Under the pieces are notes generated by a model. That model was given only the letters and a program-made list of their open reading frames with translations, was not told the DNA's origin and did not search any database. Below are positions 1-7,876 of a stretch of DNA of 64,000 nt, in pieces. How positions within the stretch are numbered: the first letter of the stretch is position 1; each line of letters begins with the position of its first letter. A program made the translations under genes and the position numbers. Origin of the DNA: Novosphingobium sediminis (GTDB lineage: Bacteria; Pseudomonadota; Alphaproteobacteria; Sphingomonadales; Sphingomonadaceae); the NCBI RefSeq assembly GCF_007991615.1, contig NZ_BJYR01000022.1:1-64000 (forward strand), written 5' to 3'.

Positions 1-550
1 CGCTGGCGACAAGGTGATCGAACTGTTCGGTGAGGGCAACGATACGGTCAAGAGTTCGGTCAGCTATGCGCTTAGCGGTCCAATGTATCTTTCGGGAACA
101 TTCGTCGAAACGCTGCAGCTTACTGGCACATCAGCCATCAATGGCACCGGCAACGGACTCAACAACGTGCTGACCGGCAACAGCGCCAACAACATACTAG
201 ATGGCGGCGCGGGGAACGACACGCTTACCGGCGGCGCAGGGTCTGATACATTTTTGTTCTCGTTCCCGGCAAGCGCATCAAACGCCGACACGATCACCGA
301 TTTCGCCGCCGGCATCGACCACATTGCGCTCGCTTCTGGCGCCTTTCACGCTTTGCCAGTCGGAGCGCTCAGTTTGGCGATGTTCCATCTGGGCACGGCA
401 GCCGCAACAGCCAACGATCATCTGATCTATGATTCAAGCTCAGGGCACCTGTGGTACGATGCTGATGGAACCGGCAGCGCTGCACAGAACCTGATTGCAA
501 CGCTCACGCCGGGCACCCATCTGGCCGCGACCGATGTATTCGTGATTTAG
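1..550 (+). CDS. RTX-type calcium-binding secreted protein, C-terminal part (5' end outside window)
   Basis: The frame is open from base 2 to the stop at 548-550 and continues upstream of the window, so this is only the last ~182 residues of a larger protein. It shows glycine- and aspartate-rich nonapeptide repeats of the RTX (hemolysin-type) calcium-binding family, for example GGAGNDTLTGGAGSDTF, preceded by looser repeats with Asn-Gly-Leu-Asn-Asn spacing. After the repeats comes a ~90-residue tail rich in small and hydrophobic residues that ends in DVFVI. Such tails usually carry the type I secretion signal. The catalytic or structural N-terminal part is not visible, so the actual activity (protease, lipase, adhesin) cannot be given. 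Confidence 0.85.
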   Translation, partial: AGDKVIELFGEGNDTVKSSVSYALSGPMYLSGTFVETLQLTGTSAINGTGNGLNNVLTGNSANNILDGGAGNDTLTGGAGSDTFLFSFPASASNADTITDFAAGIDHIALASGAFHALPVGALSLAMFHLGTAAATANDHLIYDSSSGHLWYDADGTGSAAQNLIATLTPGTHLAATDVFVI

Positions 551-635
551 GGCCCGTCCTGTAGAGGTCGAGGCGTTGGCGCGGTCGCAGGAAGAGGCGG
601 GAGCCCCTTTTCTGGCGGGCAAGCCGCCCGATTAC

Positions 636-989
636 CTACATCACCACCGGCATCTCACCCGGCCCCGGCGGCGCATCGGGCACCTCCACTTCGATGCGGC
701 CTGCTTCCACGCGCACCGGGAATGTGCGCAGGTCCGGATAGGCCGCGCCGAGGCATTTGCCCGTCAGCACGTCAAAACGCGCACCGTGGAGCGGGCACAT
801 CACCGCGCCGCGCCGCACGCGGCCGGGCGAAAGCAGCGCGGCCTGGTGCGTGCAGCGGTCGTTGACGGCGCGGTAGGAGCCATCGTCTGCGCGCAGCACC
901 AGCACGTGCCAGCCCGCCAGCCGCGCCGCCAACTTGCCATCGGCCGGAAAATCGGCCTCGAGCGTCACTTCATGCCAGTTCGCGCTCAT
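636..989 (-). CDS. Rieske [2Fe-2S] ferredoxin
   Basis: A 117-residue single-domain Rieske protein. The cluster ligands are C46-T-H48 and C65-P-L-H68, in the standard CxH ... CxxH arrangement. The likely role is carrying electrons from a reductase to the Rieske oxygenases of this cluster. The start at 989 is chosen because its ATG overlaps the TGA of the upstream VOC gene (ATGA); an in-frame start at 1004 would lie inside that gene. It forms a two-gene operon with the VOC gene, transcribed away from the oxygenase gene at 1607. No matching NAD(P)H-dependent reductase gene is present in the window. A role as a nitrite-reductase-like small subunit is the other possibility but does not fit the context. 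Confidence 0.88.
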   Translation of the reverse strand: MSANWHEVTLEADFPADGKLAARLAGWHVLVLRADDGSYRAVNDRCTHQAALLSPGRVRRGAVMCPLHGARFDVLTGKCLGAAYPDLRTFPVRVEAGRIEVEVPDAPPGPGEMPVVM

Positions 990-1450
990 TCTGTTGCTGC
1001 CCACCAGTCTTCCATCATCGGGGCAATCGCGCGTGCGACCAGTTCAATGACCGGGGCATCGGCACGGGCGAGATAGGCAATCGCGCCGTGGCCCTGATCA
1101 GCAGGCGCACCGCCGAGCACGAGTTCCCAGCCGTCCGCGAGCATCGCCGCGGCGCTATCCGCCACCGAATCGACCCAGACGCCAAGGTGCGAACGGCCGT
1201 GCACCAGCATCGCATCATAGGCAGAGCCCGGCACGCTCTCAATCAGCTCCATCCGCAGCGGCCCCTGGTGCGAATAGACCACGCGCAGCTTGGCCGCGAG
1301 TTGCTCGCCAGCGGCGTTCCATACCGGCATCGGATCGAAGGTGCGCACCGGCGTCCAGGTGCAACCCATGGTCGCGCTGAACTGCGCCATTGCCTCTTCC
1401 AGATTGTCGACAATCACGCCGTGGTGAAAGATACCCGCCAAAATCTCCAT
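986..1450 (-). CDS. VOC (glyoxalase/dioxygenase fold) family protein
   Basis: A 154-residue protein of the vicinal-oxygen-chelate superfamily with two beta-alpha-beta-beta-beta modules. Candidate metal ligands are H10 (in FHHGVIVDNL), E69, H88 (in RSHLGVWV) and E136 (in IELVAR), spaced as in glyoxalase-like enzymes. The family includes isomerases, epimerases and extradiol dioxygenases; the exact reaction cannot be read. It is first in an operon with the Rieske ferredoxin. The ATG at 1450 has GGGAG about 9 bases upstream; a GTG at 1459 is an alternative. Its promoter lies in the same 150-bp region as that of the divergent oxygenase gene, which carries a copy of the cluster palindrome. Confidence 0.78.
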   Translation of the reverse strand: MEILAGIFHHGVIVDNLEEAMAQFSATMGCTWTPVRTFDPMPVWNAAGEQLAAKLRVVYSHQGPLRMELIESVPGSAYDAMLVHGRSHLGVWVDSVADSAAAMLADGWELVLGGAPADQGHGAIAYLARADAPVIELVARAIAPMMEDWWAATE

Positions 1451-1544
1451 TCGCAGCACTCCCGAACGGCCTGCATATCACCAGCAAGCCTATGTTTTAA
1501 AATCTAAAATTTGGCTTAAAACACACTGAAAACGATCACTTTAC

Positions 1545-1562
1545 AAGCATACATGAATGTTT
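1545..1562. promoter_or_regulatory. Cluster palindrome, copy 1 (putative operator)
   Basis: AAGCATACATGAATGTTT, centred on CATG at 1552-1555. It matches 15 of 18 bases of the best copy at 17973. It sits 45 bp before the oxygenase start at 1607 and between two divergent operons, as an operator would. Confidence 0.65.
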
Positions 1563-1606
1563 TTAAACTGCAATCGGAACCCCGTCGTTCCGGGAGAGAG
1601 AGTCCG

Positions 1607-2836
1607 ATGTCCGAAGCCCTCACCGCAGATCCCCCTGCCGACGATCTTGCACGCATGGCGTGGGAACGCGAGCGCAACGGCCCGCCGGTCGATTTCCCCG
1701 CGCTGCCTTCGATTCCTGGCGGGCGCTATGTCGATCCCGCATTCCTCGAGCTTGAGGACGCGGGCATGTGGAAGAAGGCATGGCTCTATGCTGGCCATGT
1801 CGACCAGCTTCCCGAACCCGGCTCGTGGTTCCTCTGCCGCAACACCGGCTCCCCCGTCATCGTCACCCGCACACTCGCGGGCGACATCCGGGCATACTAC
1901 AACACGTGCCAACACCGCGGCGCACCTCTCGTAAAGGAGGAGAGCGGGACTTCGCGCGGGTTTGTCTGCGGCTACCACGGCTGGTCCTACACGCTGGAAG
2001 GCAAGCTCACCGCCGTGCGGGATCGGCGCGACTTTGCCGAAGACTTCGACTTTTCCTGCCACGCGCTCAGCCAGGTGCGCTGCGAGCTGCTCGGCAGCCT
2101 GATCTTCCTCAACGCCGATCCGAACGCCGAGCCGCTGATCCGGCACATCGGCCCGATGGCGAAGGAGCTCGAACAGCTTCAGCTCGAAACGCTGCGCCTC
2201 GTCGACAGCCGGAGCTACGAGACTGACTGCAACGTCAAGGTCCTGCTCGATGCGTTCCTCGAGGTCTATCACCTGAAGTCGATCCACGAGAACACGGTGG
2301 ACCGTTTCCTCGATCACCGCGCGATGATCGTGACGCTCTGGCCCAACGGCCACAGCCGCATGGCAACGCCCAACCGCCGCGAGGGCTGGATCGATCCCGG
2401 CACTGTCGGGATGCCCGAAATCCCGACGATCTCGGAGTTCGTCGCGAAGAACAACGTCTCCTATTCGATCTACCCCAACTTCGTGATGCCGCCCGCACCC
2501 ACCGGCATCCCCCTCCTGCAATTCTGGCCGATGGGGCCGAACAAGACCCGCGTCGTCTCGACCTGGCTTGCGCCCGAGCATGATCCCGAAAACCCGCATC
2601 CGCTGTGGGAAACGCGCATCAAGAACTGGGAGCGCATTCTGTACGAGGACCTGCAGTTCGCGCCGCAGATCCAGGAATCGGTCGAAGGCCCGGGCTTCAA
2701 GGGCATGTCGCTCAACTATCAGGAGCGCCGCATCTACAACTGGCACGAAGAGCTCGATCGCCGCATCGGCGTCGAGAACGTGCCGGAACACCTGCGCGTG
2801 AAACCGGTGCTCGCGCCGTTCATCGTCCGCGAATGA
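1607..2836 (+). CDS. Rieske non-heme iron oxygenase, alpha subunit (1)
   Basis: A 409-residue ring-hydroxylating oxygenase large subunit. The Rieske ligands are C101-Q-H103 and C121-G-Y-H124. The mononuclear iron site is D215-A-F-L-E-V-Y-H222 ... H227, followed by a C-terminal domain with a candidate Asp ligand in LYEDLQF. Such enzymes use O2 and electrons from a ferredoxin to hydroxylate or demethylate aromatic or alicyclic substrates. The start at 1607 is preceded by GGGAGAGAGA; an in-frame ATG at 1553 would lie inside the palindrome region. The stop overlaps the next gene by ATGA. No beta-subunit gene is next to it, so it may be an alpha-only (alpha3) enzyme. The substrate is unknown. Confidence 0.9.
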   Translation: MSEALTADPPADDLARMAWERERNGPPVDFPALPSIPGGRYVDPAFLELEDAGMWKKAWLYAGHVDQLPEPGSWFLCRNTGSPVIVTRTLAGDIRAYYNTCQHRGAPLVKEESGTSRGFVCGYHGWSYTLEGKLTAVRDRRDFAEDFDFSCHALSQVRCELLGSLIFLNADPNAEPLIRHIGPMAKELEQLQLETLRLVDSRSYETDCNVKVLLDAFLEVYHLKSIHENTVDRFLDHRAMIVTLWPNGHSRMATPNRREGWIDPGTVGMPEIPTISEFVAKNNVSYSIYPNFVMPPAPTGIPLLQFWPMGPNKTRVVSTWLAPEHDPENPHPLWETRIKNWERILYEDLQFAPQIQESVEGPGFKGMSLNYQERRIYNWHEELDRRIGVENVPEHLRVKPVLAPFIVRE

Positions 2837-3342
2837 CCGATACGCTCTCGCCGCTGGGCACGCCCTGGCGGACCTTCGAGGACCTCGTGGTGGGCGAGAC
2901 CAAGATCTCGCCCCCGCGCACGGTGACCGAGGCGGAAATCGTCGAGTTCGCCCGCGCGTACGATCCGCAATGGTTCCACACCGATCCGGAAGCCGCGCGC
3001 CAGTCGGTGTTCGGGCAGGTCGTCGCGAGCGGCATCCATGTGCTCGCGATCTGGAGGCAGATGGACCATGCGATCAACGGCGACATCGACTTCGTCTGCG
3101 GCGTGGGCTGGGACCGCCTGCGCTTGAAGCGCGCAGTCCGCGCCGGAGACACGCTGCGCGTCTCCAGCGAAATCCTGAGCCTTGAGCCATCACGCAGCGG
3201 AAAGCCGCGCGGCACCGCTGTCACGCGCTATGTCGTGGCCCTCGAAGACGGCACCGAATGCGTGACCTTCGAGAGCACCAACCTCGTCTACACGCGCGAT
3301 GCGCGCGACAGATCGGACACGAGCGCCTCGGCCGAGGCATAA
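2833..3342 (+). CDS. MaoC-like (hot-dog fold) dehydratase
   Basis: A 169-residue single hot-dog domain protein. The hydratase motif is visible: D44 and H49 in YDPQWFHTDPEAA, then FGQVVASGIHV. Members hydrate enoyl-CoA thioesters, in R-specific beta-oxidation or polyester supply. The start overlaps the stop of the preceding oxygenase (ATGA), so the two are co-translated. Next to the CoA ligase, CoA-transferase and thiolase genes it most likely hydrates a ring-derived or side-chain enoyl-CoA. The last 55 bp overlap the end of the convergent azoreductase gene, which is unusual; the shared stretch codes for a loose, Ser/Ala-rich tail here. Confidence 0.85.
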   Translation: MTDTLSPLGTPWRTFEDLVVGETKISPPRTVTEAEIVEFARAYDPQWFHTDPEAARQSVFGQVVASGIHVLAIWRQMDHAINGDIDFVCGVGWDRLRLKRAVRAGDTLRVSSEILSLEPSRSGKPRGTAVTRYVVALEDGTECVTFESTNLVYTRDARDRSDTSASAEA

Positions 3343-3935
3343 GCTTCGGCCATCGCCGCCTCGACTGCTTCGGGCGGGCCATACGTCGGGCGCAAGTGCA
3401 CCACATGCACGTCGGTAATCCCGATGAACCCCAGCCACGCCTGCATGAAACGCACCTGATGGTCGAGTTCGCCGCCCGGCGTGCCCGCCCGGATATCCAG
3501 CGCGCCCGACGCGACGAGGATCGCACGCTTGCCCGCACCAAGCCCTTCGACGCCCGTTTCGGAAACGCGGAATGCCATGCCCGGCTGGGTGATCGTGTCG
3601 ATGTACTGCTTGAGCTGCCAGGGAATGCCGAAATTCCACATCGGCACGCTGAACACGATTGTGTCGAACGACAGGAAGTGCGCCACCGCCTCGCCGATCT
3701 GCGCCCATGCCGCACGAACCTCGTCGGCGACCTCGCGGCCCTCGATCAGCGCATAACGCCCCTCGATCACCGGGCCGGTCAGCGCGGGAAGTTGGGCGCT
3801 GCACACGTTCAGCGTCTCGACCGACGCGCCGGGGCTTGCCGCCACCAACCCCTCGATCAGGCGCTCGGCCACCTTCACCGACCGCGAGCGCTCGCCGCGA
3901 GGTGAGCCGATCACATGCAGAAGACGCTCGCTCAC
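3288..3935 (-). CDS. FMN-dependent NADH-azoreductase-like flavoprotein
   Basis: A 215-residue flavodoxin-fold protein of the AzoR/AcpD family. The N-terminal FMN phosphate loop is IGSPRGERSRSVKVA and the second FMN loop is VPMWNFGIPWQLKQYID, close to the PMYNFGIP of AzoR. Known members reduce azo compounds and quinones by two electrons. In this cluster, quinone reduction to protect against or process oxidised aromatic intermediates is a plausible role (inference). The start overlaps the stop of the upstream oxygenase (ATGA at 3932-3935). It is third in an SDR-oxygenase-azoreductase operon and converges on the MaoC gene with a 55-bp overlap. Confidence 0.87.
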   Translation of the reverse strand: MSERLLHVIGSPRGERSRSVKVAERLIEGLVAASPGASVETLNVCSAQLPALTGPVIEGRYALIEGREVADEVRAAWAQIGEAVAHFLSFDTIVFSVPMWNFGIPWQLKQYIDTITQPGMAFRVSETGVEGLGAGKRAILVASGALDIRAGTPGGELDHQVRFMQAWLGFIGITDVHVVHLRPTYGPPEAVEAAMAEAYASAEALVSDLSRASRV

Positions 3936-5311
3936 ATATCCCCCGGCTGCTTCTGGCCCGGACCATAGATATAATCGTCGAGCACCTTGTGGAAATGGCG
4001 GATGCGCAGTTCCTGCTCACCGATCCAAAGGCCCGGGAAGCTCTCGCTCTTCATCCCCGCCTGCACGGTCGGCAGGTTGTAGGCATCCTGATCGAGCACC
4101 TGCCCGATGCTGCGCTCGCCGTGCTTGAAGCGGCGGTGCTTCACGCGCTCGGGCCAGGGCTCGCCTTCGGGCACCAGCTCGAACACCCACACATCGTAGA
4201 GCATCTTGTTAGGATCGCTCGCGTGCGGACGCTGGCGGAACATCATGATGTCGTCCGCGTGCACGTTGAGCGCGACGTTGGGGAAGATCATGTAGTGGTA
4301 GTCATCGGTCAGCTGATCGTCGTTCAGCGCCGAATAGTCCTTGCCCTGCGCCTTCCCGTGCTTGCGCTTGAACAGCTGCACATCACGGCGAATGTCGCTC
4401 ACGCGGCCCTCGTAGTCCGCCGGGTCCATCCCCGCATGGCGCATGATCTCGTCGATCGCCGGCGGGATCGTGCTCGGCATGGCAACGCGCGGGGAGATCG
4501 CCGCGAAGGGGATCAGATAGCGGTTGTGCCGCTCGTAGCAGTCGATCTGCACGTTCACGTCGTCGAGATACCACTGCAGCTGCGGGTGGATGCCCTGCAC
4601 GTGATAGGTCTCGTTGAAGGCGTCGACCGAGGCCTTCCAGTTGCAATCCCACTCCACCGTCACGTCGCGTTTCCACGCCATCCGCTCGGGGTGATAGGGC
4701 TCGAGGTGATCTTTCAGCGGCGCGATGTAGTCATCGAACGGCTCGACATCCGGGTTGAGCGAGAACCAGACGAAAGCATTCCACTCCGTCACTGGCAGGC
4801 TCGGCAGGGTCATCCCCGGAGGGCCGCCCTGCGGGAAGGTGCACAGATCCGGCAGTCGGTCGATCTTGCCGTCGAGCCCGTAGGTCCAGTGGTGGTACAT
4901 GCAGCGGAACATCTGCGCATTGCCGATGCCTTCCGGCCGCAACCGGTTGCCGCGGTGGAGGCACACATTCGGGAAGCAGCGCAGTGAGCCATCATGCTGA
5001 CGCACGATCAGCACGCTTTCCTTGCCGATCTCGGTGCAAATGTAGTCGCCGGGGTTCGGGATGTCGTCCGCCCGCCCGCCGAGCAGCCAGACCTTGGTCC
5101 AGATATGCTCCCATTCGAGCTTCATGAACGCTTCGGAGTAGTACCGCTCCGCCGGGATCACATCGTGGCCCAGCTCGGGATCGGGCGCCTTGTCCACCGG
5201 CGTGCGGCTGGTGTTGGTCTCCGGCGTCACGCGGATCACGTCGACGACGCGCTTCACGTCCATCTTCGACGTGTCCCACGTGACGGGCTTGTGGGTCACA
5301 GGCTGGTCCAT
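3932..5311 (-). CDS. Rieske non-heme iron oxygenase, alpha subunit (2)
   Basis: A 459-residue oxygenase large subunit. Rieske ligands are C117-L-H119 and C137-M-Y-H140, followed by HWTYGLDG. The iron site is D230-A-F-N-E-T-Y-H237 ... H242. A ~60-residue N-terminal extension precedes the usual start of the Rieske domain. The ATG at 5311 is one base beyond the stop of the upstream SDR gene, and the stop overlaps the azoreductase start. The protein resembles oxygenase 3 (13798) more than oxygenase 1: both have the long N-terminus and the DAFxExYHxxxxHPQ site. Its partner is probably the Rieske ferredoxin at 636. No beta subunit is encoded nearby, and the substrate is unknown. Confidence 0.9.
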   Translation of the reverse strand: MDQPVTHKPVTWDTSKMDVKRVVDVIRVTPETNTSRTPVDKAPDPELGHDVIPAERYYSEAFMKLEWEHIWTKVWLLGGRADDIPNPGDYICTEIGKESVLIVRQHDGSLRCFPNVCLHRGNRLRPEGIGNAQMFRCMYHHWTYGLDGKIDRLPDLCTFPQGGPPGMTLPSLPVTEWNAFVWFSLNPDVEPFDDYIAPLKDHLEPYHPERMAWKRDVTVEWDCNWKASVDAFNETYHVQGIHPQLQWYLDDVNVQIDCYERHNRYLIPFAAISPRVAMPSTIPPAIDEIMRHAGMDPADYEGRVSDIRRDVQLFKRKHGKAQGKDYSALNDDQLTDDYHYMIFPNVALNVHADDIMMFRQRPHASDPNKMLYDVWVFELVPEGEPWPERVKHRRFKHGERSIGQVLDQDAYNLPTVQAGMKSESFPGLWIGEQELRIRHFHKVLDDYIYGPGQKQPGDM

Positions 5312-5312
5312 T

Positions 5313-6074
5313 TCAGAAGTGCGTCCGGTTGGTGAAGGCGCCATCGACGACGAGGTGCGATCCGCTGCACCAGCTGGCAGCCTCGCTGGCGAGGAACACG
5401 ATCGCGCGCGCCACTTCCTCGGGCCGGCCCAGCCGGCCCATCGGCTGCTGGCGCAGCTGCGACTGGTAGAACTTTTCCATCGTGCCCTTGATCATGTCCC
5501 AGTTGCCGCCCTCGAACTCGATCGGGCCGGGCGAGACGACGTTGACGCGAATACCGTCCTTGCCGTGCGCCAGCGCGAGCTGCTTGCCATAGGTGATCAG
5601 CGAGGCCTTCATAGCGTTGTAGGCCTGCGGGCCGCCCATGGCTTCGAGCGCGCTGGTGGTGGCGACGAGGACGATGGAGCCGGACTTGCGCTGCGTCATC
5701 ACCGGGATCACCGCCTCGATCGCGCGAACCGGGCCCATAACGTCGGTCTCGAAGGCGTTGTGCCAGTACTTTTCGCTGCCCATGCCGCCGCCAGCCGAGC
5801 TCAGCGGGATCAGCACATCGACGCCTTCCAGCGCCTCGATCGCCCACTCCAGCAACGCCTTGTAATCGTCCGCCTTCTTCACGTTGCAGGGCTTGCCCAC
5901 CACGCGCGTGCCATAGCGCGAAAGCGCGGCCACCGCGTCCTTCACGCTATCCTCGCCGCGCGCGCTGATCGCCACGTCGGCGCCTTCGCGCGCCAGGATC
6001 TCGGCCACCGCATAGCCAATGCCGCGCGCACCGCCGACGACAATCGCCTTCTTGCCCTGAAGTCCCAGATCCAT
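5313..6074 (-). CDS. SDR family oxidoreductase (1)
   Basis: A 253-residue classical short-chain dehydrogenase/reductase. The nucleotide-binding glycine motif is GGARGIG (14-20) and the catalytic residues are S141 (or T140), Y152 and K156 in AYNAMKAS. The usual NNAG is replaced by LSSAGGG at 91-97, which is atypical. It probably oxidises an alcohol or dihydrodiol made by the oxygenase encoded one base downstream, or reduces a ketone. It is the first gene of a three-gene operon and is divergent from the CoA-transferase gene; a copy of the cluster palindrome lies between them. Confidence 0.88.
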   Translation of the reverse strand: MDLGLQGKKAIVVGGARGIGYAVAEILAREGADVAISARGEDSVKDAVAALSRYGTRVVGKPCNVKKADDYKALLEWAIEALEGVDVLIPLSSAGGGMGSEKYWHNAFETDVMGPVRAIEAVIPVMTQRKSGSIVLVATTSALEAMGGPQAYNAMKASLITYGKQLALAHGKDGIRVNVVSPGPIEFEGGNWDMIKGTMEKFYQSQLRQQPMGRLGRPEEVARAIVFLASEAASWCSGSHLVVDGAFTNRTHF

Positions 6075-6188
6075 CTCTTGTCCTTTCCTGCAGCGGGGCT
6101 ACCTTCGCGCTCATGGCGCATGGCCCCAAATGCCCGCTCCTCTTGTCGCCGCGCACTCTATGGAGGTGCGGCCAAGCCGCCAAGAAAA

Positions 6189-6206
6189 AAACATGCTTGA
6201 ATGCTT
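6189..6206. promoter_or_regulatory. Cluster palindrome, copy 2 (putative operator)
   Basis: AAACATGCTTGAATGCTT, centred on CTTG at 6196-6199. It matches 14 of 18 bases of the best copy at 17973 and lies between the divergent SDR (start 6074) and CoA-transferase (start 6309) genes. Confidence 0.55.
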
Positions 6207-6308
6207 TTTTATCGTCCGTCATAGCGGACCCAACGCCTGCGAAACGGCCAGACGAAATGGGAGAATCATGGGGCATTCAAGGCTCATCACCAGCACGAGA
6301 AGCAAGCC

Positions 6309-7511
6309 ATGAGCGGGCGCGGAAAAGGCCCTCTCGCCGGCGTGCGCGTGCTCGATCTGACCGCCGTGCTGATGGGTCCTTACGCCACGCAGATCTTCGC
6401 CGATCTAGGCGCAGACGTGATCAAGATCGAAGGCCCCGCCGGCGATACCACGCGCTTCATCCCGCCGGGTCCGGACCCGACGCGCGGCGCGATGTTCCTC
6501 AACGTCAACCGCGGCAAGCGCAGCCTCGCGCTCGACCTGAAGCAGCGGGCCGCGCGCGATGCCGTGCTGCGGCTCGCCAAGGATGCCGATGTCTTCATCC
6601 ACTCGATGCGCGCGCAGGCGATCGCGCGGCTCGGGCTCGATTATGCCGCGCTAAAGGCGGCGAACCCGAAGATCATCTACGCCAATCTCTATGGCTATGG
6701 CCGCAGCGGGCCCTACCGCGACTACCCGGCCTACGACGACATCGTGCAGGCCGCCTCGGGTATTGTCGATCTGCAAGCCAAGCTCTCCGGCGGCGAGCCG
6801 ACTTACAGCGCCACCGTCATCGCCGACAAGGTGGCCGGCCTCACCGGCGCCTACGCCGTGATCGCCGCACTCTATGCGCGCGAGAAAACGGGCGAGGGGC
6901 AGGAAATCGAAGTCCCGATGTTCGAAACGCTGGTCTCCTTCGCCGCGACCGAACACATCTGCGGCTCGCTGTTCGATCCGCCGCAGGGGCCGCCGGTCTA
7001 CCCCCGCGCCACTTCGCCCTCGCGCCGCCCCTACAAGACGGCGGACGGCCATGTCGGCGTGATGATCTACAACGACAAGCAGTGGCAGGCCTTCTTCCGC
7101 GAACTCGGCAATCCGGAATGGTCGAACGATCCAATGTTCGCCTCGATGCGTAGCCGCAGCGAGAATATCTCGGCAGTGCTGGCGAATGTCGAGAAGGTCA
7201 TGGTAACCCGCACCACTGACGAATGGATGGACCTGTTCCGCCGCGCCGAAATCCCTGCAACCCCTATCGCCTCGCTCGAAGACCTGCTCCACGATCCGCA
7301 TCTTGAGGAGACGGGCTTCTGGCACAGCGCCGAAACGGAGCTTGGCACCTTGCGCTATCCCGGCATCCCGACGAATTTTTCGGGCACCCCCGGCGCCATC
7401 GGTGATCCCGGCCCGCGCCTCGGCGCTGACAGCAGCATAGTTCTTTCCGAAGCCGGGTTCGGCGAAGACGAAATCGCGGCGATGGTCGCTTCAGGAGCAG
7501 TCGTGTCATGA
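6309..7511 (+). CDS. CaiB/BaiF class III CoA-transferase
   Basis: A 400-residue family III CoA-transferase. The N-terminal GPLAGVRVLDLTAVLMGPYATQ and the region ending in ADLGADVIKIE are typical, and the catalytic aspartate is probably D173 in IADKVAGLTG. Members move CoA between an acyl-CoA donor and a carboxylic acid without ATP. It begins an operon whose genes overlap tightly with the DUF35 and thiolase-like genes. A second activation route, the acyl-CoA synthetase at 9251, is encoded next to it, so two carboxylates or two pathway steps may be activated. The promoter region holds a copy of the cluster palindrome. Confidence 0.9.
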   Translation: MSGRGKGPLAGVRVLDLTAVLMGPYATQIFADLGADVIKIEGPAGDTTRFIPPGPDPTRGAMFLNVNRGKRSLALDLKQRAARDAVLRLAKDADVFIHSMRAQAIARLGLDYAALKAANPKIIYANLYGYGRSGPYRDYPAYDDIVQAASGIVDLQAKLSGGEPTYSATVIADKVAGLTGAYAVIAALYAREKTGEGQEIEVPMFETLVSFAATEHICGSLFDPPQGPPVYPRATSPSRRPYKTADGHVGVMIYNDKQWQAFFRELGNPEWSNDPMFASMRSRSENISAVLANVEKVMVTRTTDEWMDLFRRAEIPATPIASLEDLLHDPHLEETGFWHSAETELGTLRYPGIPTNFSGTPGAIGDPGPRLGADSSIVLSEAGFGEDEIAAMVASGAVVS

Positions 7512-7876
7512 GTGGTCCCTCAGCCGAATGGGATGCAGCGCTTGCCGAAGGGCGCTTCCTGATCCAGCAACCGGTGGGCGGCGGAGCATCCGTATTCCCG
7601 CCACGCGCCTTCGCCCCCGGCACGGGCGCGGAGCTGGAATGGGTCGAAGCGAGCAGCCTCGGCACCGTCTATTCCGCCACGTGGATCCAGCGCAAACCAC
7701 CCGAGCCACCTTACAACGTCGTGCTCGTCGATCTGGCGGAAGGCGCGCGGATGATGGGCCGCGTCGAAGGCGTGACGCCGGAGACGTTGCAGATCGGCAT
7801 GGCCGTCAAGGCGCGGATCATCGCGGGTGAAACCCCAGTCCTAGTTTTCGATCCCGTGGAGCAGACCAATGGGTGA
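7508..7876 (+). CDS. DUF35 OB-fold protein lacking the zinc-ribbon cysteines
   Basis: A 122-residue protein aligned by eye with the DUF35 family, which has an N-terminal rubredoxin-like zinc ribbon followed by an OB fold. The segment FPPRAFAPGTGAELEW lies where members usually read PPR..CP.CG...LEW. All four cysteines are gone, and the protein contains no cysteine at all. The OB part (GTVYSATWIQRK to ARIIAG) is intact. DUF35 proteins usually pair with SCP2-type thiolases or act with Ltp2-like aldolases (ChsH2-Ltp2 in steroid side-chain degradation). This gene overlaps the CoA-transferase at its start (ATGA) and the thiolase-like gene at its end (ATGGGTGA), supporting a complex with the latter. 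Confidence 0.82.
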   Translation: MSGPSAEWDAALAEGRFLIQQPVGGGASVFPPRAFAPGTGAELEWVEASSLGTVYSATWIQRKPPEPPYNVVLVDLAEGARMMGRVEGVTPETLQIGMAVKARIIAGETPVLVFDPVEQTNG

